In this document: positions 25,704 through 32,264 of the stretch, in pieces | Layout of the letters: each line of letters starts with the position of its first letter | Numbering within the stretch: the first letter of the stretch is position 1 | Source: JANQMX01 sp965247175 | GTDB lineage: Bacteria > Pseudomonadota > Alphaproteobacteria > Kiloniellales > DSM-21159 | Direction of reading: 5' to 3' | Assembly: GCA_965247175.1 (NCBI GenBank) | Contig: OZ252006.1 | Span: 3,100,001 to 3,164,000 of the forward strand | Length of the DNA: 64,000 nucleotides | The notes under the pieces: model-generated | What the model saw: the letters and a program-made list of their open reading frames with translations, nothing else | Database searches by the model: none | What the model was told of the DNA's origin: nothing | Position numbers and translations under genes: made by a program

Positions 25704-25866
25704 GCCCGCCTCCCAGGCTGCTCGGCCGCGGGCTGTTGCGGCCGGTGTGGTCGTTTCTGTCTGTCTTTGCTGTCGTCATCGCTACCAATCGCTTCCTGCT
25801 GAGGCCGGCCCGCCCGACGACGCTGTCGCTGGGGCCGTGCCGAGAAATTGAAGGGGATGGCGGGCC

Positions 25867-25911
25867 CGGGGAGCCTTGGCCCCGCGAGTCTTGACTCGGG
25901 GAGCCTTGGTC
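25867..25911. repeat. short direct repeat with embedded palindrome
   Basis: CGGGGAGCCTTGG occurs twice (starting about 25867 and 25897), flanking the palindrome CGAGTC-TT-GACTCG (25885-25898). It lies in the 266-bp gap between the hydrolase start and the end of the secreted-protein gene. It may end the upstream operon or be a hydrolase promoter element; there is no T-tract. Confidence 0.45.
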
Positions 25912-25969
25912 CGGACCCGCCACCAGGGTTCGGCCGTGGGGAACGGCCTAGGGGACATCGCCTCCGGAG

Positions 25970-26707
25970 CTAGAGGCCCGCGCGCGGCGGCAGATCGGCG
26001 AAGAGCTGAATGTGCGCGTTCTTCGCGAAGTCGCCCGGCAGCACGCCGTAGGTCTGACCGTCGCTGTGCCAGTTCAGCGCCAAGCCGGCGGCGAGATGCT
26101 CGCCGGAGAGCTGCAGGCAGGGCGTGAAGGTCCGGTCGTAGGTGGCGTTGCCCTTGGCGTCAGCGACGAAGATCGCCTGCGCTCCGTCGCGGCTGCCGAG
26201 CGGCAGGTCATAGGTGCCAATGAAGGGCTCGGTCGGCGGCGTCGCCATGAAGTAGTGCCACATGGTGTAGACCCCCTCCGGCACCAGACCGGTGAAGTGG
26301 AGCTGGATGTGGCCCTGGCCGTTCACGCAGCTGTAGGTCCCGCCGCCTTCAGCGTTCAGCCAGTCTCCGAGCGAGATGTCGAGCGCCGCACCCTTGGGGA
26401 AGGGGCCATTGGCCTTGGGGTCAAAGGGCGCATGGTGCTGCGGCTCGGCCGCGGCATAGAGCGGCGCCGCCATGTCGCGCTCGGCGGGACCGGGGCGGAA
26501 GACCTGGTCGGAGCCGGGCTTGTGCTCGATGAAGACGTCCTGCTCGGCCACGTCGACCTCGACATGGGTGACGAAGGCAAGCTCGTGACGCACCGGCCCG
26601 TCGTAGACCTCGTCCTGGTTCGAGTTGTCGGCCAAGGCGATGGCTGACACCAGGGCGGTGCCGGCGAGAACGCTGATGACCGGCAGGGATATTGAAGTGC
26701 TACGCAT
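25970..26707 (-). CDS. secreted protein of unknown family
   Basis: A 245-residue protein with a signal peptide (residues 1-26, ISLPVISVLAGTALVSAIALA). The mature part has distinctive aromatic/His-rich blocks: GHIQLHFTGLVPEGVYTMWH and YFMATPPTEPF, FVADAKGNATYDRTFTPCLQLSGEH, and LALNWHSDGQTYGVLPGDFA with KNAHIQLFADLP. Two conserved-looking Cys (in TYSCVNG and FTPCLQL) could form a disulfide. I do not recognise the family. It is the last gene of the DUF1127 / di-heme peroxidase-like / secreted-protein run, 73 bp after the peroxidase. It is likely periplasmic. Confidence 0.75.
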   Translation of the reverse strand: MRSTSISLPVISVLAGTALVSAIALADNSNQDEVYDGPVRHELAFVTHVEVDVAEQDVFIEHKPGSDQVFRPGPAERDMAAPLYAAAEPQHHAPFDPKANGPFPKGAALDISLGDWLNAEGGGTYSCVNGQGHIQLHFTGLVPEGVYTMWHYFMATPPTEPFIGTYDLPLGSRDGAQAIFVADAKGNATYDRTFTPCLQLSGEHLAAGLALNWHSDGQTYGVLPGDFAKNAHIQLFADLPPRAGL

Positions 26708-26780
26708 GTCTCTGTCCTTTTCTCGGATGGGTATGGGTTGATCGAAGTCGATCGTTGGTCGGGAAAGTCGCTTCGGTCGC

Positions 26781-28235
26781 TCAGTCGGCGACCGGCAGGC
26801 CGCTCGGCACGCGCGCCGGCACGAGATGCGCCAGTTTGCGAGCCCGCGGGTCGGTGAGTGCCTCGAGGAAGGCCACCAGATCGGCGACCGATGCATCGTC
26901 CAGCGCGACGGGACGCCGCTCATTGGCTGCAGCGATTCGCGCCCTCATCTCAGCGCTCTGCTGCACCCAGCCATCGCGCCGGTCGAAGCCCGCGCGGCGG
27001 GCCGGATTGACCGGCTGCTCACGGAGCGCTGAGCCTTGGCCAACTGTCTGGGCGACACCGGCGAGCGGCGGCAGGTGCCCCGGCGCCAGGCGATAGGCTT
27101 CCAGCGAGGCGGCGGGATCCAGGTGGTGCCGCACGACGGCCTCGAGACTGTCGAAGGCGCCGGCATGACCCCAAGGACCGGTCAGGGCGACGTTGCGCAG
27201 GGACGGCGTGCGGAAGCGGAAGAGATCGGTGGCCCGCCCGCTGATCGGCGCGCGGCCGACATCCTCCAGCCGGGCCGGGAAGCCGGTCGCCTCGAAGTAG
27301 GAAGCATCGGTGCCGTCTCCCTTGCCAGGGCCGATCTGCGGCATGGCAATGGCATGGAAGGCCTGATCGCTCTGGAACTTGCCGCTATGGCAGGCACTGC
27401 AGCCCGCAGCACCGTAGAACAGGTCCATGCCCAGGCGCGCTGGCAGCGAGAGGTGCCGCACGTCCCGCGTGCGCAGGTAGCGGTCGAAGGGACTGTCGTC
27501 GAAGCGGAAGGCCGTCGCCTGGAAAGCGGCAAGGGCGTTGGCGGCGTGCACAAAAGTGATATCGCCCGGGCCACGGATCTCCGGATAGGCCTTTTGGAAC
27601 AGCACCCGGTATTCGGGGATGTTGCGCAGCCGCTCGGCGAGGAGGTTCCAGACGCCGTTAGCGCCACCGAATCGGCGCAGATCCGTGGCGTCGGCAATCT
27701 CGTTCTCACCGCGCCCGCCGGCCATCTCCACATCCGAGGTGACGGGGAACATGGCCTGAGCCGCCAGCACGTTGTCGAGTCCTTCGGGGAGCTGCTCGCG
27801 CGCCGGCGTCCAGAAACCGCTGGCCCATGGCCCTTTCGGGTCAGCCTCGACGCGGCCGTCATGGAACAGGATGGAGAACTCTTTGGCGCCGAGGTTGGCG
27901 AGCGAGGGCGAATTGCGCGGAATGCGGCCGAGGACGGCCGCGCCTTGCGGCACGCGCCGCTCGGGGCCAAGACCCACACCGCCTTCGCCAATGCCAAGGG
28001 CCAGGCCATCGACCGTTGCGTGGCGCGGATGATGACAGGTGGCGCAGGAGATGTTGCGGTTGCCGCTCAGGATCTTGTCGAAGAACAGCAGCCGGCCGAG
28101 TTCGACCTTGGCCGGGTCGTGACGGCCGTTCTGATAGAAGTCCGCATCGACGACGGGCTCGACATCCGCCGCCCAGCCTGGCGCCACCGCCAAGAGCAGG
28201 GCGGCGCCCGCAGCAACGATGGCTCTCGCGATCAT
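26781..28235 (-). CDS. di-heme cytochrome c peroxidase-like protein (CcpA/MauG superfamily)
   Basis: A 484-residue periplasmic protein. A signal peptide (1-23) is followed by two c-type heme sites, CATCH (residues 64-68) and CSACH (about 279-283), spaced as in bacterial di-heme peroxidases. Other blocks include ELGRLLFFDKILSGN, RNSPSLANLGAKEFSILFHDGR, RTPSLRNVALTGPWGHAGAF and VADLVAFLEALTDP. Family members reduce H2O2 or oxidise protein side chains (MauG); which applies here is undetermined. At 484 residues it is longer than classical CcpA (about 330-350), with an extended middle region (about 85-160). It overlaps the DUF1127 stop by 1 nt, so the two are coupled. Confidence 0.88.
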   Translation of the reverse strand: MIARAIVAAGAALLLAVAPGWAADVEPVVDADFYQNGRHDPAKVELGRLLFFDKILSGNRNISCATCHHPRHATVDGLALGIGEGGVGLGPERRVPQGAAVLGRIPRNSPSLANLGAKEFSILFHDGRVEADPKGPWASGFWTPAREQLPEGLDNVLAAQAMFPVTSDVEMAGGRGENEIADATDLRRFGGANGVWNLLAERLRNIPEYRVLFQKAYPEIRGPGDITFVHAANALAAFQATAFRFDDSPFDRYLRTRDVRHLSLPARLGMDLFYGAAGCSACHSGKFQSDQAFHAIAMPQIGPGKGDGTDASYFEATGFPARLEDVGRAPISGRATDLFRFRTPSLRNVALTGPWGHAGAFDSLEAVVRHHLDPAASLEAYRLAPGHLPPLAGVAQTVGQGSALREQPVNPARRAGFDRRDGWVQQSAEMRARIAAANERRPVALDDASVADLVAFLEALTDPRARKLAHLVPARVPSGLPVAD

Positions 28236-28474
28236 CAGCGGGCATCCAATCTCTGGGCGTAGCGCAGCTGTCCGCCGTAGATCTCCCGGCTCACGCCAAT
28301 GTCCTTGAGCGTGCGCGCGTCGAGGTGGCTCAACAGCCGCCGGTCGCGATGCTGCTTGCCCAAGCGCTTGAGCGCGTCGAGCAACTGCGTCAGGAGCGAG
28401 GGCGGCGCGGGCGCTTCCCAGAGAGGGCTCGGCGCTGTCCAGCCCTTGGCCAGGGCTTCGAGATTTCTTTCCAT
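28235..28474 (-). CDS. DUF1127 (YjiS-like) small protein
   Basis: A 79-residue protein with the C-terminal DUF1127 signature RRLLSHLDARTLKDIGVSR (about residues 45-63). The N-terminal 25 residues (Pro/Trp-rich) are not typical. Small alphaproteobacterial DUF1127 proteins have been tied to RNA handling and phosphate/stress responses. It is first in a coupled operon with the di-heme protein (1-nt overlap). Confidence 0.82.
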   Translation of the reverse strand: MERNLEALAKGWTAPSPLWEAPAPPSLLTQLLDALKRLGKQHRDRRLLSHLDARTLKDIGVSREIYGGQLRYAQRLDAR

Positions 28475-28663
28475 GACTTCCTCTACGAACCTGTGGGACC
28501 AGGCGGCAGAACCGGCCTGTCTTCAGGCTCGGACCCTAGGCGGGCCACCCGCCAGTCGCTTGAGGACGCAGTGGAGAAGTCCTGAGGAATTGCTGGGGAT
28601 TTGCTGGAGTTGCCGGCTGTGAGGCGGGGACTTGCGCGCTGCGCCGCGGAATGGGGTTATTGT

Positions 28664-28802
28664 GATTCTTGGTTGGGCGCCCTCGGCGCCGTGCGGCGCC
28701 GGCCCGCTCCCCCTCCCGACCACCCATGGCATGGTACCCTAGTGGGTGGTCGGGAGGGGGAGCGGGATGGCACAGTGCAGCGCGCTAGCGCCCCAGAAAA
28801 TC
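28664..28802. repeat. palindromic intergenic element, copy D
   Basis: The tips GATTCTT (28664-28670) and GAAAATC (28796-28802) are imperfect inverted repeats, followed inward by TTGGGCGCC and GCGCCCC. The central arms, 28703-28726 and 28743-28766, are a perfect 24-bp inverted repeat with a 16-nt loop containing ATGGTACCCTAG. Compared with copy F, the stem has three base-pair substitutions, each compensated. It lies between two minus-strand genes, 10 bp after the 3' end of the winged-helix/TPR gene. Confidence 0.83.
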
Positions 28803-28812
28803 AACGAAGCCG

Positions 28813-30504
28813 CTAGAGACCCAGCCGCATCAGCGCGCCCTCGACCGGCTGCCGATTGGGCCTGTCGATCGGAAAGCAGCGGAAGAAGTCGTCGCGGGTG
28901 TAGCCCGGCACCGCCGCCCTCAGCCTGTCGACATGGCTGCGCGCCCGCGTCGGCCGCCCGGCCAGCTCGTTGGTCCAGGCCGCGACCGCGGCGATATGGT
29001 GATGCGCGCTCGGCTCTCGCACTGCACGGTCGGCCCAGTCGGCCGCCGTCTCGAGCTCCCCTTCGAAGGACATCAGGATGGCGCGCACCGTCGAGAATGC
29101 GAAGCGCATGGGGTCGTAGGGGCTGAGCCGCCGCGCCTGATCGACGGCCGGCAGGCCACGTGCCGCGTCGTTGCCGAACATCAGCCCATAGGCGAGCGAG
29201 TACTGGCCGTTGGCGAAGCTGGGGCTCAGCGCGACGGCATGGGACAACTCGGCGATGCCGGCCTCCATGTCGCCGTCCAGATAGTAGGCCCGCCCCAGCG
29301 CCCAATGACACTGCGGGTCGAGCGGGTCGAGCGCGATGCACTGATGCGCATAGTCGAAGGTGCTGGCCACCTCCTCGGTCCAGCCGCGGCCGAGACCAAG
29401 GAAGGCGCGCTGCCAGTGCAGGAACGACAAGGCCGCGAAGACCCGCGGTGAGTCCGGGTCGAGGCGCGCGGCCATGTGCAGATAGCCTTCCGCCAGCGCC
29501 TGATCCTCGACCTTGAAGCGGACCAGATGAGACAGCGCCCGGTGATAGGCGCCCCAGGCGTCCAGCGACGAGGGTTGCCGCGCCAGCGCGCGCCGGCGTT
29601 CTTGCGACTCGATCTCCGCCTCGACGGCGGCGACCACCTGCTCGACGATCTCGTCCTGCAGTTCGAAGATGTCGGTCAGCTTGCGCTCGAAGCGCTCGGC
29701 CCAGATCTCGCACTGCCGCTCGGAATCCATCAGCGTCATGGTCACTCGCAGACGGTCGTCGGCGACGAAGAGAGCCCCGTCGAGCTGATAGCGCGCGCCC
29801 AACCGGCTGCCGATCTCGGCACCTTCCAGCCCTTTGGCCGCCAAAGCCATGACGCTGGCCCGGGCGCTGACGAAGAGCCAGCGGGTGCGGGCAAACTGCA
29901 CGGTCATATCGCGGTGCAGGCCTTCGGCGATGGCCAGCCCGTTGCAGGCTCCCTGCACCTGAAAGGGCAGCACCGCGAGGGAAGGTCGGTTCGGACGCGG
30001 CGGCGTGGTCTCCCCGGCCGCCTCCGCGGGCTCACAGATGCAGGCGTGCTCGCGCCCGCAGCAGGGGTCGAAATGGGGTGCGGGCAGGATCGCCGGATCC
30101 ACCTGGATGGTGGCTTGGATGCCGGAGGTCAGTCTGGGCGGATCGGCAGCGGTCACCGGCGCTGTGTCTCCCTCCTCGCGTGTCGGTCCGAACACCTCGA
30201 CCGCGCCGACGAAGCGGAACCCGCGGCCATGCACCGTCCGGATCATGGCCTGGCGCTGGCCGTCGTCGCCGAGCGCCCGCCGCGCCGCCTTGATGCAGCT
30301 AGACAGCGCGGCATCGGAGATGGCCCGCCCGCCCCAGATGGTCTCGATAATCTCGTCCTTGCCGACCATGCGGTGGCGGTTCTCAAGCAGGAACAGCAGC
30401 AGATCGAAGGCCTGCGGCTCGACGGACATCTGCGTGCCCTGGCGCGAAATCTCGCGCGTTTCAACGTTGATCTCGAAATCGTCTACTTCGTAGCGAAGAG
30501 CCAT
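28813..30504 (-). CDS. winged-helix regulator with TolB-like and TPR domains
   Basis: A 563-residue CadC-like regulator without a membrane segment. The winged helix spans about residues 1-105: MALRYEVDDFEINVETREIS, AFDLLLFLLENRHRMVGKDEI, IWGGRAISDAALSSCIKAAR and IRTVHGRGFRFVG. A linker (105-175) contains a Cys/His cluster (DPCCGREHACICEP) that might bind metal. A TolB-like domain follows (about 175-300, LAVLPFQVQG to ARYQLDGALFV), then TPR-like repeats (about 315-540). ATG 30504 follows GGGGAGGGGCA. Two dyads upstream (30531-30553, 30649-30679) could be operators. Targets are unknown. Confidence 0.83.
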   Translation of the reverse strand: MALRYEVDDFEINVETREISRQGTQMSVEPQAFDLLLFLLENRHRMVGKDEIIETIWGGRAISDAALSSCIKAARRALGDDGQRQAMIRTVHGRGFRFVGAVEVFGPTREEGDTAPVTAADPPRLTSGIQATIQVDPAILPAPHFDPCCGREHACICEPAEAAGETTPPRPNRPSLAVLPFQVQGACNGLAIAEGLHRDMTVQFARTRWLFVSARASVMALAAKGLEGAEIGSRLGARYQLDGALFVADDRLRVTMTLMDSERQCEIWAERFERKLTDIFELQDEIVEQVVAAVEAEIESQERRRALARQPSSLDAWGAYHRALSHLVRFKVEDQALAEGYLHMAARLDPDSPRVFAALSFLHWQRAFLGLGRGWTEEVASTFDYAHQCIALDPLDPQCHWALGRAYYLDGDMEAGIAELSHAVALSPSFANGQYSLAYGLMFGNDAARGLPAVDQARRLSPYDPMRFAFSTVRAILMSFEGELETAADWADRAVREPSAHHHIAAVAAWTNELAGRPTRARSHVDRLRAAVPGYTRDDFFRCFPIDRPNRQPVEGALMRLGL

Positions 30505-30530
30505 TGCCCCTCCCCTTACAGCGATAGCGT

Positions 30531-30679
30531 CCTGACGATGCGTGACCGTCAGGTCCTCATGAGCTTTGGAGACGCGTGGCAAGTGGCGGTGCCTCTCGCT
30601 CTTTCTTGCCTTCGCTTCCGACCAACGTAAGAGCGGTCCCCGCGAGAATCCTGAAGGTTTTCTGAAAGTTTCTTCAGGA
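30531..30679. promoter_or_regulatory. two dyad elements upstream of the winged-helix/TPR regulator
   Basis: CCTGACG (30531-30537) and CGTCAGG (30547-30553) form a perfect 7-bp dyad with 9-nt centre. TCCTGAAG (30649-30656) and CTTCAGGA (30672-30679) form a perfect 8-bp dyad with 15-nt centre that itself contains TCTGAAAG. Both lie in the 367-bp gap between hemA's 3' end and the regulator start, in promoter position for a minus-strand regulator. They are candidate operators. The rest of the gap (30680-30871) shows a short CACCCGC/GCGGGTG hairpin near 30737-30753 and nothing else recognisable. Confidence 0.4.
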
Positions 30680-30871
30680 CGCCGCAGGCCGGCACTAGGC
30701 CATATCGGCCCTATCTTTACTGTGAAATAGCCCACTCACCCGCTGGCGGGTGCAAAAAGGGGCGTGGGTAGGGCTGGTCTAGCCGGTTTATGCCCGTTCC
30801 GCCGACAGCCGCGCAGGCCCAGATGCGCTGCGGCCTTGCGGCCTCGACTGCGACGTCCGGCGGTCCGGCGC

Positions 30872-32119
30872 CTACTCCGCCGCTTGGCTGGGTGCCTGAG
30901 CGGCCTCCACCTCGGCGAAGACCTGACTGAGGGCCGCGACCAGATCGTCCATCATCACATCATCGTGAAGCGGCGTGGGGGTGAGGCGCAGGCGCTCGGT
31001 GCCTTTGGGCACGGTCGGGTAGTTGATCGGCTGCACGTAGATGCCGTGCTCGGTGAGCAGCTTGTCGGTGATCGCCTTGGCCTTGACCGGGCAGCCGACC
31101 AGCACGGGCACGATGTGGGTCTCGCTCGGCATCAGCGGCAGGCCGGCCTCGGTGAGCAGGGTCTTGAGGCGGGCGGCGCGGGCCTGGTGCTGCTGGCGCA
31201 GCTCGTCATGGGCGCGCAGGTAGCGCACGCTTTCCAGCGCAGCACCAACAATGGCCGGTGCCAGGGAGGTGGTGAAAATGAAGCCCGGCGCATGGCAGCG
31301 CACGGCGTCCACCAGATCGCGCGAGCCGGCGATATAGCCGCCCATGCAGCCGAAGGCCTTGCCCAGCGTGCCCTCGATGATGGTCAAGCGATGGGCCACG
31401 CCGTCCCGTTCGGAGACGCCGCCACCGCCGGTGCCATAGAGCCCGACGGCGTGAACCTCGTCGAGGTAGGTCATGGCGCCGTAGCGGTCGGCGAGATCGC
31501 AGAACGCGGCAATCGGCGCAGTGTCGCCGTCCATGGAATAGAGCGACTCGAAGGCGATCATCTTCGGCCGATCGGCCGGGATCTCCGCCAGCATACGCTC
31601 AAGATCGGCGACGTCGTTGTGCTGGAAGATGCGCTTCTCGCAGCCGGACTGGCGGATGCCGTCGATCATGGAGGCGTGGTTGAGCGCGTCCGACAGGATG
31701 ACGCAGCCGGGCAAGAGCTTGCCGACGGTCGAGAGCGTCGCCGAGTTCGAGACGTAGCCCGAGGTGAAGAGCAGGGCGGCTTCCTTGCCGTGCAGGCCGG
31801 CCAGCTCATTCTCCAGGAGAACGTGCAGGTGGTGGGTGCCGGAGATGTTGCGGGTCCCGCCGGAGCCGGCGCCCATGCGCTCGGCCGAGCGCTTGAGAGC
31901 CTCGATCACCACCGGGTTCTGGCCCTGGCCGAGGTAGTCGTTGGAGCACCAGACGGTGACCTCGTCGGGCCCCGGCCCGTGGTTATGGGCGCGTGGAAAC
32001 GCGCCGGCCTTGCGCTCCAGGTGGGCGAAGACGCGATAGCGGCCCTCGGCGCGGACCCGGGCGACTGCCTGGCCAAAGACGCTCTCGTAGTCGGGGAAGA
32101 AGGGGCCTTGTCCGTCCAT
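30872..32119 (-). CDS. hemA: 5-aminolevulinate synthase
   Basis: A 415-residue PLP enzyme condensing glycine and succinyl-CoA to 5-aminolevulinate, the C4 route to heme that marks alphaproteobacteria. It is full length: AEGRYRVFAHLER, WCSNDYLGQGQNP, GTRNISGTHHLHVLLE, DALNHASMIDGI, YLDEVHAVGLYG, and the PLP Schiff-base Lys in EGTLGKAFGCMGGYI (about residue 252), then RLTPTPLHDD. I prefer ATG 32119, as homologues start just before the PDYESVF-type helix; ATG 32140 is the alternative. An FNR-type box at 32192-32205 suggests oxygen control. Confidence 0.95.
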   Translation of the reverse strand: MDGQGPFFPDYESVFGQAVARVRAEGRYRVFAHLERKAGAFPRAHNHGPGPDEVTVWCSNDYLGQGQNPVVIEALKRSAERMGAGSGGTRNISGTHHLHVLLENELAGLHGKEAALLFTSGYVSNSATLSTVGKLLPGCVILSDALNHASMIDGIRQSGCEKRIFQHNDVADLERMLAEIPADRPKMIAFESLYSMDGDTAPIAAFCDLADRYGAMTYLDEVHAVGLYGTGGGGVSERDGVAHRLTIIEGTLGKAFGCMGGYIAGSRDLVDAVRCHAPGFIFTTSLAPAIVGAALESVRYLRAHDELRQQHQARAARLKTLLTEAGLPLMPSETHIVPVLVGCPVKAKAITDKLLTEHGIYVQPINYPTVPKGTERLRLTPTPLHDDVMMDDLVAALSQVFAEVEAAQAPSQAAE

Positions 32120-32191
32120 TTTCTTCTCTGTCCCTGTCATCTCTTGGCGTGACTTTGGGAGCAAGCCTAGAGCCGGGATATTGACCCATCC

Positions 32192-32205
32192 TTGAGCTTG
32201 ATCAA
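32192..32205 (-). promoter_or_regulatory. FNR/FnrL-type box upstream of hemA
   Basis: TTGAGCTTGATCAA is a perfect TTGA-N6-TCAA site, about 75-85 bp upstream of the preferred hemA start. FnrL/FNR dimers bind this consensus under low oxygen, and hemA is a known FnrL target in photosynthetic alphaproteobacteria. The same motif precedes hemN in this window. Confidence 0.8.
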
Positions 32206-32264
32206 GCGGAGAGGCTGCGGCCTCTCGCCCCGGAGGTGACTCAGGCGCCCCTTTGGCCGGCAGG

